The notes under the pieces were generated by a model. The model was not told the origin of the DNA and searched no databases. It saw only the letters and a program-made list of their open reading frames with translations. Shown piece after piece: positions 17,059 to 26,050 of a DNA stretch of 34,249 nt. This DNA is from Ferruginibacter sp. (GTDB lineage Bacteria; Bacteroidota; Bacteroidia; Chitinophagales; Chitinophagaceae), in contig JAOQAK010000088.1 of NCBI GenBank assembly GCA_025963635.1, positions 1 through 34,249 of the forward strand, given 5' to 3'. The position numbers and the translations under genes are program-made. Each line of letters begins with the position of its first letter. Position 1 is the stretch's first letter.

Positions 17059-18174
17059 ATGGCAGACGAAATAAAAACATTTAAGGTAACCATTGACAAC
17101 ATCACCATAGATGTTCCGGCAGGTACAACGGTGCTGAATGCAGCCCGTAAAATTGGTGGCGATGTAGCGCCGCCGGCAATGTGCTATTACAGCAAATTGC
17201 AGGGGAGCGGCGGTAAATGCCGCACCTGCCTCGTAGAAATTGCCGCAGGTTCTACCGTAGACCCAAGGCCGATGCCCAAATTGGTCGCCTCCTGCCGTAC
17301 TACGGTAATGGACGGTATGATCGTAAAAAATATTACCAGCGAAAAAGTGAAGGATGCAAGGGCGGGCGTGGTTGAATTTTTATTATTGAACCATCCTTTG
17401 GATTGCCCTATCTGCGACCAGGCGGGCGAATGTCACCTGCAGGATCTTGGATATGATCATGGAAAGGAAGGCACCCGGTATGAATTTCCGAGAAGAACCT
17501 TTGAAAAGGAAAATTTCGGGCCCTATATTCAATTGCACATGACAAGATGTATTCTTTGTTATCGTTGCACTTATGTTGCCGATCAGTTAACCGATAAAAG
17601 GGTGCATGGTATTTTAGACCGGGGAGAACATGCGGAAATTTCCACCTATATTTCCAGGGCTGTCGACAATGATTTTAGTGGTAATATGATTGATGTTTGC
17701 CCGGTAGGGGCGCTTACGGATAGAACCTTCCGGTTTAAAAATCGGGTGTGGTTTACCAAACCGGTAGATGCACACCGTGATTGCGAAACGCCGGGTTGTT
17801 GTGGCAAAACCACTCTGTGGCTTCGGGGAGAAGAAGTGTTTAGAGTAACAGCCCGTAAGGATGAATGGGGTGAAGTACAGAGTTTTGATGGCAAGCCCGG
17901 ATGGATCTGCAATACCTGCCGCTTTGATAAAAAGAAAACAACTGACTGGATCATTGAAGGCGTTACAAAAATCAACCGTCATTCAGTGATTTCCCAGGGA
18001 AAATACGACAACCTGGTGATTCCAAAGGAAACCATTAAGGAAGTGATGAATGGCAGGAGCCCGCATTTACTGATGAATATCCACGATGAGAGTGAAGTAA
18101 ACGAACCGGATATCCACCTGAGTAAAATTAACGGGCCAGCCCATTCAGATAATTTTAATAACCACCAGCCTTAG
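17059..18174 (+). CDS. nuoG: NADH-quinone oxidoreductase subunit G, short form
   Basis: A 371-residue iron-sulfur subunit. Seen in order: 2Fe-2S ligands C42, C54, C57, C79; the His-Cys3 cluster H112, C116, C119, C125 (NHPLDCPICDQAGEC); a 4Fe-4S set C164, C167, C170, C214; then a cysteine cluster C242, C247, C248, C284, C287 resembling the entry of the molybdopterin-oxidoreductase region. The long molybdopterin-like domain of the E. coli protein (about 900 residues) is absent. Short NuoG proteins are usual in Bacteroidota (recalled). The last 60 residues are polar and poorly conserved-looking. Confidence 0.95.
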   Translation: MADEIKTFKVTIDNITIDVPAGTTVLNAARKIGGDVAPPAMCYYSKLQGSGGKCRTCLVEIAAGSTVDPRPMPKLVASCRTTVMDGMIVKNITSEKVKDARAGVVEFLLLNHPLDCPICDQAGECHLQDLGYDHGKEGTRYEFPRRTFEKENFGPYIQLHMTRCILCYRCTYVADQLTDKRVHGILDRGEHAEISTYISRAVDNDFSGNMIDVCPVGALTDRTFRFKNRVWFTKPVDAHRDCETPGCCGKTTLWLRGEEVFRVTARKDEWGEVQSFDGKPGWICNTCRFDKKKTTDWIIEGVTKINRHSVISQGKYDNLVIPKETIKEVMNGRSPHLLMNIHDESEVNEPDIHLSKINGPAHSDNFNNHQP

Positions 18175-18288
18175 CCGGCCATTGCGCAATTGTAAAATGA
18201 ACCACAATGGTATTCAGTACAAGGGAGTGACACAACGATGTTGAGAATTGATTGAATGCCGGCCGAAAAATATTTATACAAATAAAGT

Positions 18289-19359
18289 ATGTTATTATCC
18301 ATCGATTCGTTTTTGATTCTTGAGAAATTGGTTTTAATTGTTGTGGTAGTGATGTCATCATTGGTGATCGCCATGTATGCCACTTATGCGGAACGAAAAG
18401 TGGCTGCTGTGATGCAAGACAGGCGGGGCCCCAACCGTGCCGGCCCTTCGGGGATTTTTCAACCGCTTGCGGATGGATTAAAATTGTTCTTTAAAGAAGA
18501 AATCATACCTGATTTTTCCTCGAAATTTTTATTTATTCTGGGCCCCTGCCTGGCGATGCTGACCGCTATGATGACCGGCGCTGTTATTCCATGGGGCAAT
18601 AAAATTCATTTTTTCGACAGGGATATTCCATTGCAGATTGCCGATATTAATATTGGGATACTATATGTTTTTGGCGTGGTAAGCATGGGCGTTTACGGTA
18701 TCATGATCGGTAGCTGGGCAAGTAATAATAAGTTTTCCCTGATGGGTGGCTTAAGGGCGGCCTCACAGATCATCAGTTATGAACTGGCGATGGGCATTGC
18801 CCTGATAGCCTTGCTGATGACAAGTGGCACACTCAGTTTGAAAGAAATAGTTGAGCAACAGCAAGCTCATTGGTACAGTTGGAATATTATCAAACAGCCG
18901 CTGGGCTTTTTAATATTTTTAATTTGCGCTTTTGCAGAATGCAACCGTACACCTTTTGACTTGGCTGAAGCAGAAAATGAATTGATCGGCGGCTATCATA
19001 CAGAATACTCTTCCATGAAGCTTGGCTTTTACCTTTTTGCAGAATACATTAATATGTTCCTGAGCGGTTCGGTAATGGTGAGTTTGTTTTTTGGCGGGTA
19101 TGATATTCCTTTTGTAAACGATGCGGCGCTGGCCGACAACATTGGTGTTAACTGGATCGCGTTGATCCATACCGCACTGTTTTTTTTCAAGGCGGCCTGC
19201 TTCCTGTTTTTATTTATGTGGGTGAGGTGGACCATTCCGCGGTTCCGCTACGACCAGCTAATGAATCTTGGCTGGAAAATATTGATACCACTGGCCCTGC
19301 TAAACATGCTGGTAACCGGGGCCGTTATTTTATTTCAACAAAATAACTGGCATTTCTAA
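18289..19359 (+). CDS. nuoH: NADH-quinone oxidoreductase subunit H
   Basis: A 356-residue membrane subunit, with about eight helices, that forms the base of the quinone channel. Diagnostic segments are ERKVAAVMQDRRGPNRAGP (35-53), QPLADGLKLFFKE (58-70) and the loop FAECNRTPFDLAEAENELIGG. It is preceded by a 114-base spacer containing two GCCGGC palindromes. Confidence 0.97.
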   Translation: MLLSIDSFLILEKLVLIVVVVMSSLVIAMYATYAERKVAAVMQDRRGPNRAGPSGIFQPLADGLKLFFKEEIIPDFSSKFLFILGPCLAMLTAMMTGAVIPWGNKIHFFDRDIPLQIADINIGILYVFGVVSMGVYGIMIGSWASNNKFSLMGGLRAASQIISYELAMGIALIALLMTSGTLSLKEIVEQQQAHWYSWNIIKQPLGFLIFLICAFAECNRTPFDLAEAENELIGGYHTEYSSMKLGFYLFAEYINMFLSGSVMVSLFFGGYDIPFVNDAALADNIGVNWIALIHTALFFFKAACFLFLFMWVRWTIPRFRYDQLMNLGWKILIPLALLNMLVTGAVILFQQNNWHF

Positions 19360-19412
19360 ACAATAAAAATATATTTGCGCAACTTTTGTGTTGCTATAAA
19401 TACAAAATATAT

Positions 19413-19958
19413 ATGCAAGCATTAACCAATCGTGCGAAAGCAGTAGAGAGAAAGCCAATGAGTTTGCTGGAGCGGGCTTACCTGCCGGCTATTTTTAAGG
19501 GCATGTCTATTACGTTTGGCCATATGTTTAAGAAGAAGCCAACCATAAATTATCCAGAGGTTACCCGGCCTTTTAGCCCGGTATTCAGGGGGCTTCATAT
19601 TTTAAACAGGGATGAAGAAGGAAGAGAAAATTGTACGGCCTGCGGATTGTGTGCAGTAGCTTGTCCCGCCGAAGCCATTACAATGGAAGGTGCTGAAAGA
19701 AAAGCCGGGGAAGAACATTTGTACCGGGAAGAAAAATACGCGGCTAAATATGAGATCAACATGTTGCGCTGTATTTTTTGTGGTTTGTGCGAAGAGGCCT
19801 GTCCGAAAGACGCTATTTATTTAAGCGAAACCTTTGCTCCGGCAAATTTTCAGCGTAAGGGCTTTATATATGGGAAAGAAGATTTATTAATTCCAAATCC
19901 TGTGACCGAACCCGAGGCTTTTGCCAAAGCAAAAGGTGAACGGGGGAAAAATAAATAG
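19413..19958 (+). CDS. nuoI: NADH-quinone oxidoreductase subunit I
   Basis: A 181-residue ferredoxin-like subunit with two 4Fe-4S clusters (N6a, N6b): C74, C77, C80, C84 in CTACGLCAVACP and C120, C123, C126, C130 in CIFCGLCEEACP. The frame is open from 19386, but the ATG at 19413 is preferred because it removes an odd Cys/Tyr-rich leader. A TATATTTG sequence at 19370-19377 could be an internal promoter. Confidence 0.96.
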   Translation: MQALTNRAKAVERKPMSLLERAYLPAIFKGMSITFGHMFKKKPTINYPEVTRPFSPVFRGLHILNRDEEGRENCTACGLCAVACPAEAITMEGAERKAGEEHLYREEKYAAKYEINMLRCIFCGLCEEACPKDAIYLSETFAPANFQRKGFIYGKEDLLIPNPVTEPEAFAKAKGERGKNK

Positions 19959-20001
19959 TAGTTTAAATATCGGTTTCCAGGCAGGAAGAATAAAACGACT
20001 T

Positions 20002-20508
20002 ATGAGTATAGTAGAAATATTGTTTTGGTTTTTAAGTATCCTGGCTTTAGGTGGGGCCGCGATGGTGGTAGCCAGTAAAAGCCCGGTACATAGTATTTTA
20101 TATTTGATTCTCACCTTTTTTGCCATCTCCGGGCACTATATCTTATTAAATGCGCAGTTTTTAGCAATCGTAAATGTTATTGTTTATGCGGGCGCTATCA
20201 TGGTGCTGTTTCTATTTGTGGTAATGTTAATGAATTTGAATGCGGATTCTGAGCCACAACAAAAAAATAAATGGCTCCTGTACATAGGAGGCATTGCAGG
20301 TGGAAGTTTGTTGCTGGTAATTGTAGCCGCATTAAAACAAACTGCCGCAACCACCCAACTGGTTCAAATGAACAACGGTGACGCAGGATTGATAAAGAAT
20401 TTGGGCATGGTATTATTCACAGAGTATGTTTTTCCTTTTGAAATAAGCAGCGTATTATTTTTAAGCGCAATGATTGGGGCCGTGGTAATATCGAAAAAAG
20501 AAGCTTAA
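20002..20508 (+). CDS. nuoJ: NADH-quinone oxidoreductase subunit J
   Basis: A 168-residue membrane subunit with about five helices. SPVHSILYLILTFFAISGHYILL and the glycine-containing helix VNVIVYAGAIMVLFLFVVML are typical of NuoJ. An upstream in-frame ATG at 19921 would overlap nuoI by 38 bases; the ATG at 20002 gives the family N-terminus and length. Confidence 0.95.
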   Translation: MSIVEILFWFLSILALGGAAMVVASKSPVHSILYLILTFFAISGHYILLNAQFLAIVNVIVYAGAIMVLFLFVVMLMNLNADSEPQQKNKWLLYIGGIAGGSLLLVIVAALKQTAATTQLVQMNNGDAGLIKNLGMVLFTEYVFPFEISSVLFLSAMIGAVVISKKEA

Positions 20509-20605
20509 GATTTATCATAGTGAAAAAATCGAGCAATGGTTGTTAGAAAGCCTGAGGTTTCGCAGGCCTGTCAACTGGACGTTCTTATAAAATTATAATT
20601 ATTCT

Positions 20606-20935
20606 ATGCCGGTATATTATTACATTTTCTTAGCAGTCGCATTGTTTTGTATTGGCATAATAGGTGTATTGATCCGCCGCAATGCCATTATCATTTTTAT
20701 GTGTGTAGAGCTGATGTTAAACGCCGCTAATTTATTATTGGTGGCATTTTCAAAAATGCATCACGAAGTGTTGGGGAGTAATCAACAATCCGCAGCAGGT
20801 GATGCCCAGATCTTTGTATTTTTTATTATGGTAGTGGCAGCGGCAGAAGTAACTGTGGGGCTTGCAATCATTGTAATGTTGTATAGAAACACCCATTCGG
20901 TAGATGTGAACTTTCTCAACAGGTTAAAAAATTAA
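20606..20935 (+). CDS. nuoK: NADH-quinone oxidoreductase subunit K
   Basis: A 109-residue, three-helix antiporter-like subunit. It carries the conserved membrane glutamates in MCVELMLNAANL and in AAAEVTVGLAIIVMLYR. The spacer from nuoJ holds a small hairpin, GCCTG with CAGGC. Confidence 0.95.
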   Translation: MPVYYYIFLAVALFCIGIIGVLIRRNAIIIFMCVELMLNAANLLLVAFSKMHHEVLGSNQQSAAGDAQIFVFFIMVVAAAEVTVGLAIIVMLYRNTHSVDVNFLNRLKN

Positions 20936-21047
20936 GGGATAGGCATTAGTGCAGCTTGGGTACACACAGCATTAGTATTGAAAGATTTTTTTATTTAATA
21001 TAAAACTGCACTTTGATAATTGTAGTAAAAATCTCCTTTAGGGGCTT

Positions 21048-22946
21048 ATGAATAATATTTTACAAATAGTTTGGCTGATTCCATTGTTGCCGTTAATTGG
21101 TTTTTTGATCAATGGATTGGGAAGAAATAATTTATCTAAAACACTTGCAGGAGTTATTGGAAGCGGGGTGATCCTGGGTTCTTTTCTAATCAGTTTATAT
21201 GTATTTTTTATTGTGAAAGATGGCAATACACATGTTGCCCATTATTTTGATTTTATCAATACCGCATCTCTAAAAGTAGGATTCGATTTCCAGGTGGATC
21301 AACTTTCTTCACTTTTTCTCCTGATCATCACCGGGGTGGGTTTTTTAATTCATGTATACTCTACTTCTTACATGCATGATGAAGCCCCAAAAGATTTCGC
21401 AAAATATTTTTCCTTCCTCAACCTATTTGTGTTTTCCATGCTTTTACTGGTCATGGGCGGCAATTACATTATCATGTTCATTGGATGGGAAGGAGTGGGG
21501 CTTTGTTCTTACCTGCTGATTGGTTATTGGTTTAAAAATAACGACTACAATAATGCAGCAAACAAGGCCTTTGTGATGAACCGTATTGGTGACCTTGGAT
21601 TTTTGCTGGCGGTATTTTGGTTAATTGCCAAATTGGGTACAGCCGATTATCATACCGTTTTTGCCAATGTGTCTAAACTATCCTCGGTTGACATTACAGG
21701 CATTACCTTGTTACTATTTGTAGGTGCTACCGGAAAAAGTGCACAAATTCCGTTATACACCTGGTTGCCTGATGCGATGGCGGGTCCAACCCCCGTAAGT
21801 GCATTGATACATGCCGCAACAATGGTTACTGCCGGCATTTATATGATTGCACGGAGTAATGTTTTATTTACGATGGCACCAGCTACGCAAACCGTTGTAG
21901 CGGTCGTGGGACTTTCAACAGCCATTCTTGCTGCGACTATTGCGTTAAAACAAAACGATATCAAAAAGGTACTGGCATATTCTACTGTCAGCCAGTTGGG
22001 CTATATGTTTTTAGGTTTAGGCGTGGGCGCTTACACGGGTGCAGTTTTTCATGTAATGACGCATGCTTTTTTTAAAGCGCTGTTATTCCTTGGAGCAGGC
22101 AGTGTGATTCACGCCATGGGCGGAGAGCAGGACATGCGCAATATGGGTGGACTTAAAAAGTACATGAATATCACCCACATCACTTTTCTTTTGGGTTGTT
22201 TGGCAATTGCCGGGATGCCTCCTTTTTCAGGATTCTTTTCCAAAGATGAAATACTTGCGAATGCATTTGAAAAAAATCCGGTGTATTGGATAATTGGAGT
22301 TTTGGGGGCAATGATGACTGCCTTTTATATGTTCCGGTTATATGCAATGACTTTTCTTGGGAAATTCAGGGGCACAGATGACCAGCAGCATCATTTGCAT
22401 GAAAGCCCTGCTGCAATTACTTTCCCCTTGATCATCCTTGCAATTTTAGCGGTGATTGGTGGATGGATCGGTATACCGGAAGTTTTTATGCACGGAGGTC
22501 ACCGGCTGGAAGCATTCCTTGAACCAATATTTGCACAAAGCAACCTGATCGCATCAAAAGCCGAAACATCTCATTCGAAAGAGTACATGCTGATGGGCAT
22601 ATCAGTGCTTGCATCATTAATTGCCCTGGTGTATGCATGGAATAAATTTAGTCAGTATAAAAAAACTGCAGAGGAGGAGACAGGTCTTGGGAAAGTATTG
22701 GCCAATAAATGGTATGTGGATGAATTATACGATTCAATTATCGTAAAGCCAATCCAATCAATGGCAACTTTCTTCAACAATGTCATTGAAAAAAATATCA
22801 TCGATGGTTTTGTGAATGGTGTGGGTAAGGCAGTCAATTACGGGGGCCGCCAGATCCGCTTATTACAGAGCGGACAAGTGGGCACCTATGTATTATTGAT
22901 GGTATTTGGTATCCTGATCTTATTTATTATTCAATTGTTTTTGTAA
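21048..22946 (+). CDS. nuoL: NADH-quinone oxidoreductase subunit L
   Basis: The 632-residue distal proton-pumping subunit, related to Mrp antiporters. Seen: FIGWEGVGLCSYLLIGYW, the TWLPDAMAGPTPVSALIHAATMV signature, KKVLAYSTVSQLGYM and HAFFKALLFLGAGSVIHA. The long C-terminal part contains NKWYVDELYDSIIVKP, typical of the lateral helix end. Full length. Confidence 0.97.
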   Translation: MNNILQIVWLIPLLPLIGFLINGLGRNNLSKTLAGVIGSGVILGSFLISLYVFFIVKDGNTHVAHYFDFINTASLKVGFDFQVDQLSSLFLLIITGVGFLIHVYSTSYMHDEAPKDFAKYFSFLNLFVFSMLLLVMGGNYIIMFIGWEGVGLCSYLLIGYWFKNNDYNNAANKAFVMNRIGDLGFLLAVFWLIAKLGTADYHTVFANVSKLSSVDITGITLLLFVGATGKSAQIPLYTWLPDAMAGPTPVSALIHAATMVTAGIYMIARSNVLFTMAPATQTVVAVVGLSTAILAATIALKQNDIKKVLAYSTVSQLGYMFLGLGVGAYTGAVFHVMTHAFFKALLFLGAGSVIHAMGGEQDMRNMGGLKKYMNITHITFLLGCLAIAGMPPFSGFFSKDEILANAFEKNPVYWIIGVLGAMMTAFYMFRLYAMTFLGKFRGTDDQQHHLHESPAAITFPLIILAILAVIGGWIGIPEVFMHGGHRLEAFLEPIFAQSNLIASKAETSHSKEYMLMGISVLASLIALVYAWNKFSQYKKTAEEETGLGKVLANKWYVDELYDSIIVKPIQSMATFFNNVIEKNIIDGFVNGVGKAVNYGGRQIRLLQSGQVGTYVLLMVFGILILFIIQLFL

Positions 22947-22957
22947 AATATTTTCTG

Positions 22958-24436
22958 ATGTTCGGTAATGACATAACGCTTCCACATTTATTGATCTTTT
23001 TTCCGTTAATAGCGGGAGTGATTACCTTCTTTATAAAAAATGATGGTGGAGTAAAGGCATGGAGCTTATTGTCTGCCATTATAACATTCATTATTTCTAT
23101 TGCAAGTCTTTATTATCGCAACAACAATGAGCTAAGTGGTTTGGCCTTCAATTATGAGTGGCTTAAATACATGGGTGCCAGCTTTGCGGTGAGTTTGGAT
23201 GGAATGGGAAGACTACTTACTTTTTTAACGGCATTTTCTTTCCCGGTTATTTTTATTGCCACTTATCGAAACAGCTATAAAAATTTGAAAGCATTTTACG
23301 GGCTGATGTTATTGTCGCAGGCAGGTTTAATGGGAGTATTCTTATCATCAGACGCGTTATTATTTTATTTCTTTTGGGAACTGGCGTTAATCCCGGTTTA
23401 TTTTTTATGCAGCCGTTGGGGAGGAGACAAAAGAATTCACTCCACATTTAAATTTTTTATTTACACGTTTACCGGTTCCTTATTAATGCTGATCGGGATA
23501 ATTTATGTTTATCTGCAAACGGGCGGCACAGCTTACTCGGAACATAGCTTTGCGATGCAGTCATTTTATTCGGTCATATTTATTCCATCACAGCAAAGTT
23601 GGCTTTTTTGGTTATTTTTTATCGCCTTCGCTGTTAAAATGCCCATATTTCCTTTTCATACCTGGCAGCCCGATACATACGAGCAGGCGCCCACCGCTGT
23701 TACAATGGTATTAAGCGGTATTATGGTTAAAATGGGTGTATTTGGTGTGATTCGGTGGCTACTACCCTTGTTTCCCCTGGCTGTTGCCAAGTTTGACAAT
23801 ATCGTAATTGGATTATCCGTAATCGGGATGATTTATGCCAGTTTAATAGCCATTAAACAGGATGATCTAAAAAGGTTGGTTGCTTATTCTTCCATTGCAC
23901 ACATTGGTTTGATGTGTGCGGCTATTTTCACTACTAAATCGATGGCACTTGAAGGAGTGATGATACAAATGTTTAGTCATGGTATTAATATCATCGGAAT
24001 GTGGATAGTAGTGGACTTAATCGAAAAACAACTGGGAACGCGAAAAATTTCACAATTAGGCGGATTAGCCCATAAAGCACCGGTTTTGACGATCATGCTG
24101 GTGGCAATTGCGCTGGCAAACATCGCATTACCACTTACCAATGCTTTTGTAGGTGAGTTTATGATGTTTGGTGGCCTGTTTAAATTTAGTGCATGGTATT
24201 CAGCAATTGCGGGTTTGAGTATAATCCTGGCCGCCGTATATACTTTAAGCATGGTGCAAAGGGTTTTTTATGGTTCGGTGAATGCTTTAACCGAAACGAT
24301 GAAAGAAATTTCTTTAAATGAGCAACTGGTATTGGGTGTTATTGTGATAGCGATATTTATTGGCGGGATTTATCCGCAGCCTTTTTTTGAGTTAACAAAA
24401 GATACAGTAGCAGGAATTATTACACGATTTAAATAA
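22958..24436 (+). CDS. nuoM: NADH-quinone oxidoreductase subunit M
   Basis: A 492-residue antiporter-like pump subunit. Seen: FFWELALIPVYFLCSRWGG, KMPIFPFHTWQPDTYEQAP with TAVTMVLSGIMVKMG, and KRLVAYSSIAHIGLM, all matching NuoM. It starts 11 bases after the nuoL stop. Confidence 0.97.
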   Translation: MFGNDITLPHLLIFFPLIAGVITFFIKNDGGVKAWSLLSAIITFIISIASLYYRNNNELSGLAFNYEWLKYMGASFAVSLDGMGRLLTFLTAFSFPVIFIATYRNSYKNLKAFYGLMLLSQAGLMGVFLSSDALLFYFFWELALIPVYFLCSRWGGDKRIHSTFKFFIYTFTGSLLMLIGIIYVYLQTGGTAYSEHSFAMQSFYSVIFIPSQQSWLFWLFFIAFAVKMPIFPFHTWQPDTYEQAPTAVTMVLSGIMVKMGVFGVIRWLLPLFPLAVAKFDNIVIGLSVIGMIYASLIAIKQDDLKRLVAYSSIAHIGLMCAAIFTTKSMALEGVMIQMFSHGINIIGMWIVVDLIEKQLGTRKISQLGGLAHKAPVLTIMLVAIALANIALPLTNAFVGEFMMFGGLFKFSAWYSAIAGLSIILAAVYTLSMVQRVFYGSVNALTETMKEISLNEQLVLGVIVIAIFIGGIYPQPFFELTKDTVAGIITRFK

Positions 24437-24484
24437 TAGGGATCTTAAATAAATTGCGCCTGAGGGCGGAATTTGGGCGAAAAT

Positions 24485-25894
24485 ATGAATGCAATTATAT
24501 TAACAGCAGTCTGGGGAATCGTAATGATGTTTGGAGGCGTATTCTTCAAAAGCAAGGCTACACCTAAGTATTGGGCCATTGCAGGTTTGACGCTAATCAT
24601 TATCGCCAACTGCCTGGAACTTCGATCCGGAGAACCATTCTTTAATGTGGATGTAAAGTACATGTTGTCCTTTAACAGCTTCAATTTAACTTTTATTACG
24701 GTTGCGTTAGCCAGTACTTTATTATTCTTCCTTTTAAGCGGCCGTGATATTGAAAAGGTCGGCGCAAATGTATCTGAGTATTTTGCTTTGATATTTTTTG
24801 TTCTTTGTGGTGTTTGTCTGGCCGCCACCTTCAATACCCTGCTGATTTTATTCTTGGGTATTGAAATAATGTCAATACCCCTCTATATTTTAACCGGCAG
24901 CGACAAACGCAATCTAAAAAGTAATGAAGCTTCTTTAAAGTACTTCCTGATGGGCGTATTTTCTACGGGCATAATGTTAATGGGGATCGCTTTTTTATAT
25001 GGCGGCAACAGTGAAGGTTCTTTTTTCATAAACAATATTAATGTGGGAGATGGAAAAATGCCCGCAATGATTGCCATTGGGATGGTATTCATTATGATCG
25101 CCATGTCTTTTAAAGTATCCGCTGCTCCTTTTCATTTCTGGACACCCGATGTTTATGATGGAGCCCCCACAGTTTTTACTTCATTTATGGCAACGATCGT
25201 TAAAGTGGGTGGGTTCATTGCCTTTATTCGGCTGTTTGAAAACTCTTTCGGGAAAGTTCACGGCCAATGGCAGGTGTTGATTGCCATCATTGCAGCGGCA
25301 ACCTTGTTTATCGGTAATCTTACGGCTGTATTCCAGCAAAGTGTAAAACGTATGCTGGCATATTCAAGTATTGCCCAGGCCGGGTTTATGCTGCTTGCTA
25401 TTTTCGCCCTGAACGACACAGCCAAAGAAGGTCTGATTTTATACTCAGCAGCTTACAGTTTGGCCACCATCGGCATATTTGCAATATTGATAAAAATGCC
25501 GGATTACACAATCCAGGGATTCAATGGACTGGGAAAGCAGCAACCCGTTTTGGCCGTTACCGCCACGGTATTCTTACTATCCCTGACAGGAATTCCCTTA
25601 ACGGCTGGTTTTCAGAGTAAGCTCTTTATGTTGATGGCGGCGCTTAGGTATGGCAAACAATATTGGTTGGTTTTATTTGCTGTTTTATGTGCAGCGGTAA
25701 GTGCCTATTATTATTTCAAAATTATACAGGCAATGTTTTTTAAGGATGCCGATCAGCATCTGGGCGAAAACACCTCAACCGCGTTAGGAAATGATATCAC
25801 ACCTGCCTTTAAATTACTTCTGATGATTACCGCCCTGTTAATTATTGTACTCGGTGTGTTCCCGTCGCTTGTTACTGATTGGTTGCATTATTAA
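24485..25894 (+). CDS. nuoN: NADH-quinone oxidoreductase subunit N
   Basis: A 469-residue antiporter-like pump subunit, the last gene of the operon. Seen: FLGIEIMSIPLYILTGSDKRN, SAAPFHFWTPDVYDGAPTVFT, KRMLAYSSIAQAGFMLL and LTGIPLTAGFQSKLFML. A TTG at 24473 is also in frame, but the ATG at 24485 gives the ordinary hydrophobic start. No strong terminator is seen after it; TTATCAA and TTGATAA form a weak hairpin about 35 bases downstream. Confidence 0.96.
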   Translation: MNAIILTAVWGIVMMFGGVFFKSKATPKYWAIAGLTLIIIANCLELRSGEPFFNVDVKYMLSFNSFNLTFITVALASTLLFFLLSGRDIEKVGANVSEYFALIFFVLCGVCLAATFNTLLILFLGIEIMSIPLYILTGSDKRNLKSNEASLKYFLMGVFSTGIMLMGIAFLYGGNSEGSFFINNINVGDGKMPAMIAIGMVFIMIAMSFKVSAAPFHFWTPDVYDGAPTVFTSFMATIVKVGGFIAFIRLFENSFGKVHGQWQVLIAIIAAATLFIGNLTAVFQQSVKRMLAYSSIAQAGFMLLAIFALNDTAKEGLILYSAAYSLATIGIFAILIKMPDYTIQGFNGLGKQQPVLAVTATVFLLSLTGIPLTAGFQSKLFMLMAALRYGKQYWLVLFAVLCAAVSAYYYFKIIQAMFFKDADQHLGENTSTALGNDITPAFKLLLMITALLIIVLGVFPSLVTDWLHY

Positions 25895-25995
25895 AGCCTT
25901 CGTCGAATCTCCATAAAATTATTATCAATGCGAATATTTTGATAAACTAAATGAGATAATCTACTGTCAATATCACATGGAATTACCGAAGCAAA

Positions 25996-26003
25996 TATTT
26001 TTG
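25996..26003 (+). promoter_or_regulatory. Possible -7 box upstream of the MacB-like permease
   Basis: TATTTTTG fits TAnnTTTG and lies 47 bases before the chosen ATG. No clear TTTG is found 19 bases upstream, so support is weak. Confidence 0.35.
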
Positions 26004-26050
26004 TGTATAAGTAGTTTTTGAGAATTAACTTTAGTGCGAATTATAGCTTC

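Noticed and set aside
17059..18174. NuoG looks truncated compared with the 900-residue E. coli protein
   Set aside because: All N-terminal Fe-S ligands are present and short NuoG proteins are usual in Bacteroidota, so this is a normal variant rather than a broken gene.
18174..18288. Two GCCGGC-containing arms in the nuoG-nuoH spacer as a hairpin or REP element
   Set aside because: Each is a short palindrome on its own and the arms do not pair well beyond about ten bases; likely chance.
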